Notes: a model not told the origin generated them from the letters alone. A stretch of DNA of 64,000 bases from Piezodorus guildinii (GCA_023052935.1 CM041292.1:143123143-143187142), one strand, 5' to 3'. Shown: positions 10,197-47,234, counted from the stretch's first letter. A program made the numbers and translations.

Positions 10197-11431
10197 ATGG
10201 CTTGTGAATTAAAGAAATTAAAAATTTTAAATTGGAATGCCTACGGTATTTTTTTACAAAAGAGTGAATTTATAATTTTTCTCGAAACCTATTCTATTGA
10301 TATAGCCTGCATAACTGAAACACATCTTTCTACGAACATTAAATTTCATATACCTGGCTATGAAACTCTGAGGAAAGACAGAAATAGTTCAACAGCTTCA
10401 GGAGGAGTGGCACTTATAATAAAAAATAATATTAGCTTTTCCGAAAATATTCTTCCCGAATTAGCTAATATCCAAGCCATCTCGATTCGATTAAACTCAT
10501 CACCCAGTACAATCATCACAGCTGCTTACAAACCACCTAATAAGAAACTTCAAGAAGATGAAATTTTAAAATCATTGCCTTATACTGAACATGCTCTACT
10601 AATAGGTGATATAAATAGTAAACATATCTACTGGGGGTGTCGGAAAACAAATCAAAACGGAAATAAGCTGCTAGATATCACTTCTAAGCATAATATACAA
10701 ATTATAGCACCTACGTGCACGATATTTTAGATATTGTTTTATCTAAGAATATAAATTTACCAACATCATGCCATACAATATCTGCTCTAAATTCGGATCA
10801 TATCCCCGTATTAATTTATTTTTCCATCAATGTTCAAGAAATACCATCTAAAAATTCTCTTATTAGAGGAATAATTGACTGGGACAGGTACAAAAACTTA
10901 ATATTTCACAACGTTTTTCTTAAGAACAAACTTTCAAACCGTCAAGAAATTGATGTAACCATAGATCATCTGACAAAATTAATAGCAAATTGTGTAATAG
11001 AATCAACTATTCAGACATTCCGTTTCATAAAAAAGTTATTCAAACTGTCCAAAATAAGGGGAAAAAATATTATAAGAAGACGGTGGATGCGAAATAGAAA
11101 TCCAATAGAGAAACATAAATGGAATTATCTCAGACGCGTTGTCAAACAGGAACTGGACTAACTAACGCTTTCTAAATACAAACAATATGTCGCAGATCTG
11201 GACTCTCGAGACCAATCTCTCTGGAAGGCTACTAAGTGCCTTTTGAAGAAACAAGATACCATCCCCAGCTTAATAGAGGGCAGCACATTTGTCTCCAGTG
11301 ACGAAGATAAAGCAGAAGCCTTTGCTGACTATTTTGAAAAAACATTCTCCGACACAGAATGCGAAAATTGTTCGACAAGAAGAGGTCCAGAGAGTTATAA
11401 GTACATCACTGAGTTTTTACAGTTACAGTGA
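10197..11431 (+). pseudogene. Jockey-like LINE ORF2 remnant, endonuclease part only
   Basis: The frame 10197-10730 reads as the EEP endonuclease of Jockey-type elements, with LNWNAYGI, ITETHL, the GYETLRKDR block, AAYKPP and GDINSKH. A frameshift near 10715-10730 moves to a second frame (10715-11161) carrying LDIVLSKNI and the conserved SDHIPV. A stop at about 11159 and another break follow. A last piece (11243-11431) with FVSSDEDKAEAFADYFEK is the linker before the reverse transcriptase. The RT domain is absent, so the element is truncated at its 3' end as well as mutated. Confidence 0.75.
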
Positions 11432-12589
11432 GAATAAACAACTCCATCTAAAGTTCAGAGTTTATTATCGGTATTGAGCCAAATATAGTCGTTATTTTTT
11501 CTAATTTGAGTAATATGTCCTTAACATATAAAATGTAGCTATTATACTATTCCCATTTTGGTTATTTCTTTGTTGATATTAACAATATATTTTTTTTATT
11601 AACGATTTTTTGAAGATGTATTAGTCATTAATTAATTATGATATTTTTTAACTATGTATTCATATTTGTTGCTTCTTACAAATATGTGAAAAATTTACTA
11701 ATAATAATTATTTACAGTTTTGTTTAAGATAATATCGCGAAGAATTTGTCAATATTTCATCCTTATCTGATGGTCCAAAATCCTCAGAAACCGGTCTGCA
11801 GACCACTTTTATTTCATAGTAAATTGGCCCCAAAATATTTTATTTGACCTTAAAAATAATCATCAGAGATATATGCTTAATTTTGGTGTCATTGTTTAGT
11901 GTTTCCCTATCTAGGAAACTGTTGAACCACAATACTCTTTTTTAGAAAGGGAAACACTTTAAAATTGGGACCAAAATAAATTGTGTGTGTTAGTATATAT
12001 TCACACACCTTTTAAAGTATATTTTTATCGCACCATCAAGATAGAAATTGATTCGAAATCACCGAAATTGATAAAAATAAAAGAATAACTTTTAAGATAT
12101 TATGCAATTGACTGTGCCCTGTTCTGTTTGTTCGGTTCATTTCAGTTGGCATTAACATGGTTAATCAATATGAAGCCTTGTCTATTGTCATTTCCGGTTG
12201 TGATTACTTCATCCGCTGTTACAGCAGTTGACAAACCGACCGAACTCCTTGGTGAAAGAAAACCGAGATGGAACCGATAAATCGTTTTTCATATTTTTAG
12301 TCCTTACCATTACACGTTTTCCATTTGAAAAGTGGCCGTCAACGGGAATAAGAAAATAACCATTCTCAAAATCCAAGTAGAGCATCTTTTAAATTTTAAA
12401 TTTATTTTTATTGTTTTTTACTACTGTATGTTATTATACAAGTGAATATGCTGCTGGATGATATAAGACATGAAAAAAAAAACATGAAGAGAACTGCCCA
12501 TTGGTTGCATTCTTTAGTAGAGCACCTAAATTTGATTTTTGATGTAAAACTGAAGGTGAAATAGGCTCATGATATTTAATGCTGGTACT
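11432..12589. other. Spacer without recognised gene
   Basis: AT-rich sequence with no convincing frame. A small inverted repeat (GTTTAGTGTTTCCCTATCTA near 11897, and GGGAAACAC near 11949) could fold locally. Nothing else was supported. Confidence 0.4.
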
Positions 12590-13010
12590 GCTAGGCGTTT
12601 CATCCTGGAACCCATCATAGTTTCCAAGTACAGATCCATTCCATACATCCCATCTTTATCTCAAAAAATAAAAAAATCCGTATCTTCTAGCTTTCCCCCC
12701 CCCCCTCTCCGCTTAGTTTTAAAACATGACAGCAAATAAAGGAATTTGTATTCCAACTAAAATATCCCATCCCTTTCCTACAATAATCAAATTTAGTTTA
12801 CCGCATTCCCTGCTCTACCTCAAATTGTAATTACTGTTGCATAGGCAAAACCAAACATTATTTGAATAAAATAATTTTTTAACACAAATATACCATATCT
12901 ACCCGTAACCCGTTTCCTTCAAAATTATCTGAACATGCTATATCACTCGACCATCATTTTGTGTTTTGACAACTCTGAAATCCTTGCCATCACACCTAAT
13001 TATAAAAACG
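12590..13010 (+). repeat. Dispersed repeat family A, copy 1
   Basis: This stretch can be aligned by eye, in reverse complement, with about 29.92-30.44 kb in an Abl intron. Shared blocks include CCATACATCCCATCT, ATCTCAAAAAATAAAAAAAT, CAAATTTAGTTTA and ATACCATATCTACCCGTAA. It has no coding frame or visible terminal repeats. The class of element is unknown. Confidence 0.6.
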
Positions 13011-13138
13011 ACTACTCTTCGAAGCTATATACATTCATATGGAAAAAGACCTTGGCACACCTCAGATTCTACTTTTTGTAATTTTCTGTTACCAATGTAG
13101 AACCAATATCATAAATATTTTATTTTGGTAAAAAAATG

Positions 13139-13570
13139 TTAAAAAGACAAGCTGTAGTATTTATATTTAATGGGAAAAACCGTTAGGGATGTTTACATCA
13201 ATCCCCGCCATGCCACTTATTTATGTTCTTAATTTTTCCTCAGCTCATGCTTGACATGGCTTACTGATGGTACGTTTATATATATATATGTTTTTATATG
13301 TATATATAAAACCTCTCTATTTAATTCTTAAGTTTTGATTTCATAGTTTATCAGATTATTATTTTTTGTATGTATAATATTTTTGTATTTTTATCATCGT
13401 CACCGAATTCTTAATTTTTCATTATCATATTGATATGTATCTCTTTTGTTCTTCTGATGTTTGTAGCCCTGATGATGGCTCACAAGTTTGAGCAGAAACC
13501 TCGGCAAAATTAAAATATTCTAAAACGACTCCCGATTACTTCTTCCTACGATTATCTCAACAGTCGAAAT
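13139..13570 (+). mobile_element. Solo copy of the hammerhead-like (Penelope-like?) element
   Basis: This is a diverged single-arm relative of the palindrome at 49.4-50.4 kb. Shared, in order, are AAGCTGTAGTATTTA, CTCAGYTYATGCTTG, ACATGGCT, GGTAYGTTTATATATATATG, ATGTATCTCTTTTGTTCT, TTTGTAGCCCTGATGATGGC and a tail ending ACAGTCGA. The core CTGATGA-TGGCTCACAAG is kept, but the second half has decayed (GAGCAGAAACC instead of GAGCCGAAACG). It shows that the unit exists as a single copy as well as in the inverted pair. Confidence 0.65.
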
Positions 13571-14618
13571 AGACGTTCAAGATTGTAATAAATATGTGCA
13601 TAAAATATGAAAAGATTTGATAATTAACTAAAATAGACATATTTTTCCAGGTTAAAAACAAACGTATTTTTCGGTAATAATTAAAAAAAATATTATCTAA
13701 AAATAATAATATTCATAACATTTTATTAAATAATTTATGGTATTTTCTCTAAATAGACGAGGATGTTTTCTTTTAACCAGTCAATTTATAAATGTATCTT
13801 ATTTTAATTTTTTATAAATATTCAAATGTTTAAAGCAAAACCTTGTGGTACTAATTAAAAATATAAATAAGTGGTCAGTATTACAAAATACTGGCAAACT
13901 AAAAAGTAATTTAGTTATAGAAACAAATTTTATTTTTCCAATAAAAGTGATCTCCTGAAAGTTTTAACTGTTTAGACATTTCAGAAGGACAACCTAAATT
14001 AGACTTTTTACTAAACTTCGTCCATAATCCAACAATCGTGGCCACTTAGCGCCTCGGACTATGTTAGACTGGGACAAATGCTCTAACGAGAAACGAAAAT
14101 TGTCTAAAAGCAAAAGAAAGGTGATCGGGCTTAAGATTGCCGTATTACGACTCAATTATATTATATTTAACTTAATTTAAATTTATATTTCGCGAACGCA
14201 TGTACACAAAGAATTAATTTATGATTTACGGAGAAAAGCTATGACTTATATAACTTTTTTTTGTGACATCATTACCATAATGCATTGACCTTGACATACG
14301 ACACTTTACTATGGGTTTGGATGATCTGGAAACGAATAATTTTGCTTCGACAAAACAAAAAATTAATATTCTTCAGAAAAAAATTTAAGACATGGAAAGG
14401 TTTTGATCGTGATAATTATTTCCCTCGTCCTTTTCACAACCAGATGCTCATCTAATTTTGAGATTTGCGTTTTCACACACATGTGCTATATAACTAACTA
14501 AAGAATTTATCAAAACCCTACCTCATGTGTGGTAAATTAAGTTATCCATTTTTAGAGGAGGCAGTATTTGTGATATACAAGTGATGTGACTTGAGTCATT
14601 TATTTTGATATGTAGATA
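13571..14618. other. AT-rich spacer
   Basis: No coding sequence or clear repeat was recognised between the solo element and the mariner copy. Confidence 0.4.
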
Positions 14619-15385
14619 TCAGGGAGGCCAGAAAGTAATTTTGTTTCTGCCCATGTCAATACTTGATTGTTATTTGTCAGCTCGTTGTTTGGTTCAGAAG
14701 CGTGCCAAAGACATTGTGAGGTTTTATTGACTTATCTACATATGGACAATTAAATTACAATTTTTTTTTTATTTATTAATATTTTTTTTGTGTGTCTTTG
14801 GGTAAAATGGCCAGCCAAACCATAAGGGGTACACACAAAATACATTGCATGTTGTTTGAGTTTCGCAAGGGAAGTAACTCAACATTTGCTACCACTACCC
14901 AGAGCGTGATGTTTATCCAAATACATTTACGAACCTCCAATGCATTAGGATAAACAAGCAGCAAATCGATCAATCTTTAATTGAAAAGTGACCCGCAATT
15001 GTCAACCAAAAAGCCGTCATTCTCCAACATGAAAATGCAAGACTGCACTGCGCATGGCGAACTCTGGAAAAAAATTAATGAATGAGGGTGGGAGGTGCTG
15101 CCGCATCCACCATATTCACCTGATGTTATACCTTCGGATTTCCACTAATTCCGAACACTGCAACACTTTTTAAGTGGCTAAACATTTGTAAATTTAAATG
15201 ATATCTAAAAATTCATCTCTAGATATTTTTCCAAAATACAATTAATTTTTATCGATCAGGGATAAAACATTTACTCACTAGATGGCAAAAGGTTATTGAC
15301 AATGATGGGGAATTCATCATTGATTAAAAATTTGTTTTTATTTAGCATAAAAAAAAAAAACGACATTACTTTCCGGTCCCCCTAA
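14619..15385 (+). mobile_element. Internally deleted mariner transposon with TIRs and TA target site
   Basis: The ends are inverted repeats: the left begins TCAGGGAGGCCAGAAAGTAA and the right, read in reverse complement, begins TTAGGGGGACCGGAAAGTAA. TA lies immediately outside both ends, the standard mariner target duplication. Inside, plus-strand fragments of a mariner transposase are legible: HCMLFEFRKGSN near 14844-14880 (N-terminal helix-turn-helix) and VILQHENARLHCA near 15018-15055. The latter is the HDNARPH motif with Asp changed to Glu. HPPYSPDVIPSDFH follows near 15105-15145 and contains the last catalytic Asp. At about 767 bp it is far shorter than a full element (about 1.3 kb), so the middle is deleted and the copy is non-autonomous. 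Confidence 0.8.
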
Positions 15386-15518
15386 TATTTATTGTACCTT
15401 GTATTTTTTCATACCAAACGTTCTCCTTCCTATTTCAACATACTATTTCATCTTCCTTTCTAAACTCTAATTTCTTTCTCGACTTTTTACGAAGGATGCG
15501 TAAGATGTTTTATTTTTT

Positions 15519-15641
15519 AGGGGGAAATGGTATACTAATACCATCTTATTTATTTTATTTTTTCCTTGGTAAAAAGTATAAATAAAAGACCGAAGAAAAA
15601 ATAAAATAAATAAGATGGTATTAGTGTACCACTTTCTCCGA
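15519..15641. repeat. Small palindromic MITE-like element
   Basis: Two arms of about 50 bp are near reverse complements around a spacer of about 20 bp. The left arm contains AATACCATCTTATTTATTTT and the right arm its complement. The outer ends differ slightly (TAGGGGGAAATGG versus CTCGGAGAAAGTGG in reverse complement). No coding capacity is present. It lies 133 bp from the mariner end but shares no terminal motif with it. Confidence 0.6.
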
Positions 15642-15779
15642 GAAAATTAAACATATTGTGGTATCTCCCCATATCTCTTCAGGTTACCTTACTTAATTTC
15701 TGGATATCGTGATTTGGGTTTGATTTAATCCTTGCAAGTATGTTACAACTATTCTCTTAGAGGAATATTAAGCTCTAAA

Positions 15780-16065
15780 TTAATGTTCCTGCCCGAATTT
15801 ACGGCATGAGTCATGTCGGTCCAGATATGTGGTACGACATCCACGGACCAAAGGTCGGACGGGGGACCAGGTAATTAGCGGTGTAGGAATGCCGGTAGAG
15901 GGGGGCCCCCATAACGGAACGGTCAGTAGCGCCCCAGACATGTTATGTTCCAGGGGTAGGAGGCGCAAGAAGAAACAGAAGTGCAGCATCGACGCTGGCT
16001 CCGGAAGGTGTTACATGGAATATACAGGTGGGATCCGGTCCTTGCTTTGCCTGCCGCCTTTTTAG
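15780..16065. other. GC-rich patch of unknown origin
   Basis: Base composition changes sharply here compared with both flanks, with many GGGG and CCGG words. Two opposed open frames (78 codons plus, 69 codons minus) overlap in the patch. Neither contains a motif I recognise. It could be a fragment of a retroelement 5' UTR or gag region, or foreign DNA. I cannot assign a function. Confidence 0.35.
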
Positions 16066-17300
16066 CTCTACTGCAATTTGTCTAATTTCCATACAAATAT
16101 CAGGTTCCTTAAATGCGAATTGAACTTTAGAGGTTCTAATGTTTTGTTTTCAAAAGTAGAAATATTTTTTGGAATACTGTTCAGGAACAGACAGAGCTTT
16201 TTTAAACAGTTGACGTGTATAAAATTGAAAATAATGTGTGGGGGTCTTGTAAGAGTTTAATGTTTTAAGGGGTGTGACTATATTTTTACTTTCACTTATT
16301 TTTGTAAAATATATGTTAGAGAATGTATTTATTGATATCTTGAAATTTTCAATTTAAATACATGTTTTAGGGTGCCCTGTGTCAAATAATCGAGTCTCTC
16401 AGAGTGGCATGTTTGTGCTTGTGTTGAAGTCAAGCTCTAAAATTGAACGATTGTTCAATTGAATTGAATTATATTATAGTTACCTTGTCGCTAAAACGGC
16501 TTACCGTGCATTTTACAATTTTCTTAAAAATGATTATGAAGATTTTGATTAAATTAAAAATAAAAACGATATTCTAATAGTTTCATAATAGTGCTCAGAA
16601 ATATATTTATGATGATGTATACCTCACAAAAAAGATAATATGATTTCAGTTATTATACGCTCTCCTGTATTTTTCTGTCACTGCCTTGAGTGATTTCCAA
16701 TTGATGAAGTTTAAATCTCATGTTAGAGTAGAAATAATTGTCCACTTGTTCATGAGTGGTATTAACTCACCGTAACTTCTATGCGCATCCTGAAAAATGG
16801 TGAAACAATTATTTACGCTTAACAACTAATGACTCCTATTAAAAAATAGACCATAACTGTTCTCAACAAACATGTCTATCAGAGAACCGCTTCTTTTAAC
16901 CATTTACTTCCAAACGATCTTCAAAAAACGGTATGTTCAATAAAAAATAGACAATAGTTGTCACAAGAAATTTTAAACTAAGCTGTCATTCTTCCAGAAA
17001 TCTAGGGGTTCCAAACGTGAAGTCGTCAGGTTCGCCCCAACATAACTAATTAAGGATTCGTGCTTCCAACCTACTTCTAACATGTTACAACCGGATTAAG
17101 TAATTTATAAATTAACTGTATATATGTATTTATATAAATTAATTTTTTATTTAGATATTTTTAGTTGGAAATCAATATAAAACTTATAATAAAGGTCACT
17201 AACATTTTAGATTAAACTTGCTAAAGCTGTTCGTATACCCCCTCCGAAATTCATTATTTTATTTTATTTAAAAATTACACTTCTGAAATTACAGAATTAA
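16066..17300. other. AT-rich spacer
   Basis: No exon, RNA or clear repeat was supported. A short open frame at 16078-16260 has no recognisable motif. Confidence 0.4.
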
Positions 17301-17356
17301 TCATTTTTGCCACAGCCAGGGTTCGAACCTGGGATCCGGAGGACTGTAGACCCCAT
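17300..17356 (-). repeat. tRNA-like SINE head fragment
   Basis: On the minus strand this reads ACAGTCCTCCGGATCCCAGG, a tRNA-type B box (GGTTCGAACCC) and TGGCTGTGGCA. The A-box half and a full cloverleaf are missing, so it is a piece of a tRNA-derived SINE rather than a tRNA gene. Its end resembles the SINE at 31628-31885. Confidence 0.5.
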
Positions 17357-19299
17357 TTTAATAAAAATAAGAAAAAGGAACTTAAAATCCTCTCAGAATT
17401 AGTTAATCATTTATTTCTACTGTATAATTAGAGCAGTTTCAAGCAAAAACTTTACCTCAAATTGCAGTAAACAATACGAATTTCGGCATCTGAACAGAAT
17501 ATAATAATAACTGATTAGTGCACACCAGAAACCGCACACCCCAAAAAATAAAAATAATTAAACTTGTGGGAATTTTAGACCTATCTCATGTATAAAATTA
17601 ATAGCTCCAATTACAAAAATAGCTTTTAGGCTTACTGCTAATATAATAAATAAAAATATCAACAAATGGATACCTTGCTATTAAACTATGCCAATGTTCT
17701 CATATATCGTTTTATCAGACTCCCTTCGTACTGTTTATTTTATATAATCCTTCGGTTTATCAATGTTTATTTTTTTCAAATATAAAAAGAAAAAATGCTA
17801 ATCCATATTTGCATGTCATGTAGCTAATCCTAATTAATGTTTCATCAATATCAATTTCAATTTCTTATCACTTGGCCCTGAAGTCATAAGAAAGTTATTG
17901 TAATATTCTATCAAATAATTCTCGAAAATAGAATACCTGAAACTAAGAAGTATCAGTTTTTGAGAGTCGAGGCGATTATGTTTCCAGGGTCGTCAACCTT
18001 TTTCATCAACCTGACTGACGCCTTAAAATATCGCGAAAGTAGTCCCCTATTCCTTTTTTAATCTATCCGTTTTTCATTACCTATTCCTCTCCGTCTTACC
18101 CGTCGAACACGGTTCTACAAGTTCTAATTTTGTTACAGTTTGATATGTCTCAATTAATAATCAATTAATACTTGTTATTCTTATAACAAAGTTGTAAGTT
18201 CAACCCTTTGGAAATAAATTTATATGTCTGATTTGATTTTATTAAACTTAAAACTGAATCCAAGTAAGAACTTAAGATGGTCAACCATTTAATGTTCGGT
18301 AATTAAATAAAATACGTAATTACATAAAACTACAATGAATAAGTTCAATTACGGACTAATAATGATCCTACTGTGCACTCCTTGCCTTACGATCTTTATA
18401 AATTGCTCATCGTTGTTGACGATAAAAAAGGCTCAGTTGTTCAAAATCACAGTACTTAGAATATAGTATTATATTTTATGTTATGTGTTCAAAACAGGAT
18501 CCTAAGATGGCTGACAACCTAATTTGACGTGAATAAGGTTTTCGGTCACTGTCATTCAGCATTCTTTTTTTTTTTATGCAATAGACCTTTTATTGAACTT
18601 TGATAGCCAGAGGCTTAGAACGCTAAAAAATATAATTATTTTGGGAAAAAAAAATGTAAATTTATCAAGTCATTTGAAGGTTTTTAAAGAACAGTTATAT
18701 ACAAATGAAGTATATAGCGTACTTATATACTTTTAAGAATTTTTTTTTCTATATATTTTTAAATATTTAACTGGTACAGTTTGAAAAAAAAAAATAATTG
18801 TATGTGATGATACATATGATAAAATAATTGAGTGTCCCTAGGCCCAATTGCACTAGTCCCAGATCCTGACCATGATTTTGCTACTCTCAGTTGAAACTCA
18901 AGTAACCAGTCAGCCTTCAATCCCAGTAGTGAGTTTTGCTGGTGTGTCGTCTAGTTTCATCACTTTTTAAGGAAAGTTTTCATCCAATTCAGCTAGTGTT
19001 TTGTTTACCTACCTTTTGTCCGAATTTCTTGTGTTTAAAATATTTAAAACGAGTGAAATCAAGATAATTAAGATTCATGATTCTATATTTATAATAAACA
19101 TGAAGCTTTTTAATGAGGGAATCAATTTAACTGAGTAAATAGTTGAGTTCTTTTCACATTGTGTACATTAGAACTTATAGTGTTCTATAACAAACATGTA
19201 ATATGAATAATTGGTAGGATATTTACTTTAAAGTCCTTTTTCTAAATATGTATATCAATACTTTATGATTCAAACTTCAACTTGAACAATAGTTGAAAT
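17357..19299. other. AT-rich spacer
   Basis: No coding exon, RNA gene or repeat family was recognised in this stretch. Confidence 0.35.
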
Positions 19300-20010
19300 T
19301 TCCTTACTCCACTCTTTCTGACAGCCTTTGAGAGATAATTAATTATCTTCCTCATTATGCCATTACTAGCTTCGAGAAATCTCTATCCAGCTCAGCCACT
19401 CTTTCTGGTCTCTGCTTAACAGCTTCATTTGGGTCAGGGGTTTTCCTCTTCTACCTTCAATCCTTTGCATAAGGTTCGTCAGCCCGGACAGAAACTAGCA
19501 TATTCACCTTCTAGTTGCCCTTCCATGATGCTCTTGAGTTTCTTTTCTAAAATTGAGGTGTACAATTAGTAGACCTCTGTAAGTAGATCTACAATTAATG
19601 CAATCCGTTGAACTTCCTTTCTTGTAAACTGCAAAAATTATGCTATATTCCCAGTCCTAGAGAATTCTCTTCCTGTCATATACTTACTGAAAGAGCTTTT
19701 TAAGGTCTCTAAGGCATTCTTGTTAACCATATTTCAAACCTTCTGGAGCAATACCAACTCTGTTTTGTGTTTTTCCTATTTTTAATGTCTTGATTGTCTG
19801 TTCTACTTCTTCTTCTTCGATCACCTGGGCTAGGCTTTATGGAGTAGAGGGTTCTTGTTCTTGACAGTGACCTGTTTTTGCATTTTCTGAGATTTTTTTC
19901 TGAAAATGTTCCTTTTATATATCTGATGGGCTTGTTTTGCTTTCCTCTTAAACATTTAATTTTTTTTTCCACCCATCTTTCTACCTAAATCTTCGTATGA
20001 GTATTTCTTG
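19300..20010 (-). mobile_element. Decayed RTE-like reverse transcriptase fragment
   Basis: Conceptual minus-strand reading with frame changes gives pieces typical of the fingers and palm of RTE-type RT. These are an IKTLKIGKTQN segment (usually LKNGKAPG), an APEGLKYG segment, WEYSIIFAVYKKGSSTDCIN (usually W..II.PIYKKGD...C.N), and beyond it a YRGLLIV-type block. Several stops and frameshifts are present. It is an old dead copy. The short open frame at 19709-19972 covers another part of it. Confidence 0.55.
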
Positions 20011-21825
20011 GCCTGTAAAACAGCTACCTTATATTCATTCCTGGCTGTTCGATAACTTTGTAGCTTTTCATCGTTCCTGTCGTGGAGATATGCTTTCTAG
20101 GCAAGCTTTTTCTGAGAAATTTTTTGTTAAAGGTCATCGGCCCACCAATCAGCCCACTTTCCCTCACCAGATATTCTAATTTGTAACCTCCAGAATAAAT
20201 GACTTTAAAGACTTCCAGATCTTTTTTACATGTCCAAGATATTCAAAAAGTATTTATCTTAATGTTTCTTTTAACTTCTCTTTATACAAGGATGAAAACA
20301 AAAAAGCTTGAATTTGATTTGGAAAAGCTATATATTACATTATACTATTATACTTGATGGGCAACCAGGCTCCTTTCTATTGGTCTGTGCCAAAATAGGT
20401 ACTTTCTGGTGATAACGGATGAATATACTGGGATTATTCTGTCATTACTTACCATCTTATAGTGAATAATAAACCTGATGCTATCGCAAAATATATATGG
20501 AAATGTAAAATGTGGCTGCGTCATCAATATTGCAATAATTCTGAAGGGTTATCCCAATCCGAAGAAGCTTCTGTTTTCCTGCATTACTCTTTTTCTTATC
20601 TCAGCTATCATATTTTTCATGTTAAATTAAGTGCTGTTATAGATAAATTACTCTACCTTTTGGTTGAATTTAACATGGAAATTCTATTCAATAGTGCCAG
20701 TGATTAGTGTAATGTCTTAGCCAGGTTATTATGCCTCACAAGTTATTCGTTCTTTTGCTACCAATGCTTGATTCCAGATCTTAATGCCCTATCATTATAC
20801 TTTTTTTATTTTTCTCACTGTTGCGGCATCTAAACTGAGGTTGGCGAAAAGTCTGACAACCTTCTCATGCATCATTCTAAATATTTATAAATTATCGGGC
20901 TATCCTTGTGCCCAATAGAACCACCTGCTGAGCCTCTCCCAGGAGGTCCAGAAGTAATTTCAAATTCTCAGGATCCATTTCAGCACATCTACAAAAGCTT
21001 TGCAACAGATCCTTGCGGATTTAGTGGCTGCAACCAGTTTCAATAAGGGAGTTAGTGAGTAAGACCAAGCAGAAAAAAATAATAGACAAAATTAGGGTAA
21101 GAAAATGGAGTTGGATCGAGTCGAGGGTGCACCTTAAGGATGAGAAATGTCCGATACCCCGGAAGCTCTGAAGTGGAATCTTTAAGGGCAGTGTTGTGGC
21201 AGCAGACCGAGGAAGACATGGAGGTCTGTCCTCAAAGAAGCTAGGAGCCAAAATTAAACTCGGGCAACCCTTAAGGAAATGGCTCCGAAAAGAGGTAGAT
21301 AGCAAAAACTTCATGAAGGCCATATGCTCCATAGAGGGATAAATGGACATAAGTCAAGTTAATCAGTCATTATTCAGTTCTCTTGAATGATTGCAGTAGT
21401 TCCTAACTTATCTTATATCAGATTTTTCTTAATCGTTTTCTGCCGTTCCTAATTCTGTAATTGATTACTAATAATTACTGTTCCAGTTGAGCATCAGTGT
21501 GTGATCATATTATTTTTTTTTTTTTTTACTGTCTCCAGAGGAACCCTTAACACTCACAACCTTATCAAGTTTTATTTATTATAAGATAAGGACAACAAAC
21601 TTAGTTTAAACTGGTGACCCAATCACTTGTTCATTTTTTCAGGTGCTCAAGTGTTCTCCCAATCGAGCCTTATATTAGAGAAGAAAGAAAAAAAAATAGT
21701 ATATTTTTTTCATAAATGTGTACTGCTTATTTGCATATACTATCACTACCCTTATTTTCTGTCTTCCTGTGCATACGGTATCTTTTTCATATGAAGTGTC
21801 ATCCTACATTTCTAGATCACAAAAA

Positions 21826-21827
<2 letters not shown>
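20011..21827. other. Spacer with short uninterpreted frames
   Basis: Short open frames at 20462-20707 (plus) and 21021-21350 (minus) show no motif I recognise. The latter lies in a somewhat GC-richer patch that may be another mobile-element remnant. Nothing else was supported. Confidence 0.35.

Positions 21828-21896
<69 letters not shown>
21828..21896. repeat. Uninterrupted T run of 69 bases
   Basis: A homopolymer of 69 T on the plus strand. It could be the poly(A) tail of a minus-strand retrocopy or a slippage-expanded tract. The sequence on its right (minus-strand upstream) has no recognised family. The exact length may be affected by sequencing error. It lies about 470 bp before the first identified Abl exon. 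Confidence 0.7.
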
Positions 21897-21897
<1 letters not shown>

Positions 21898-22363
21898 GTG
21901 CCCCTCTGTACGTTTAGAAAACCTCCATAAAAACTTATGTATTTTGCTCAAAATTTTTTTCTCCAATCCTGTGCTACACAATAATAATAATAAAATATAA
22001 AAATTATTTCTTTGTACAATTTCCTATTATTTCGGTTATGGTGAAATTAGTGTTTCTTCTGTGATCCTACTTATTTTTATTTAACATCTTTATCAGTTGA
22101 AAAATAGTAAGTTATATTTAAATACAGCTTTTCATTGTTTATTTTTTGTTTTATTTCTTTTAATTTATCTTTTAGATTATGTAAAGTAGTTTAATTCTTT
22201 CTATCTTTCTTTTTTTCAAGTATTACTCTAATAAACTGACTTGTTGTATAGATACATTATTAAGTAAATTGTACTAGTATTCAAACTGCTTATTTTAGAC
22301 CTTTTTTTATTTTTATTTTTTATTAAGTTATACTTGAATTGAATACATTTTTATTCATTGCAG
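21897..22363. other. Sequence upstream of the first identified Abl exon (intron)
   Basis: AT-rich and non-coding. It ends in the acceptor TTCATTGCAG. The incoming phase (one base of a Glu codon carried over) requires a preceding coding exon, which I did not find in 1-22363. Confidence 0.6.
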
Positions 22364-47234
<24,871 letters not shown>

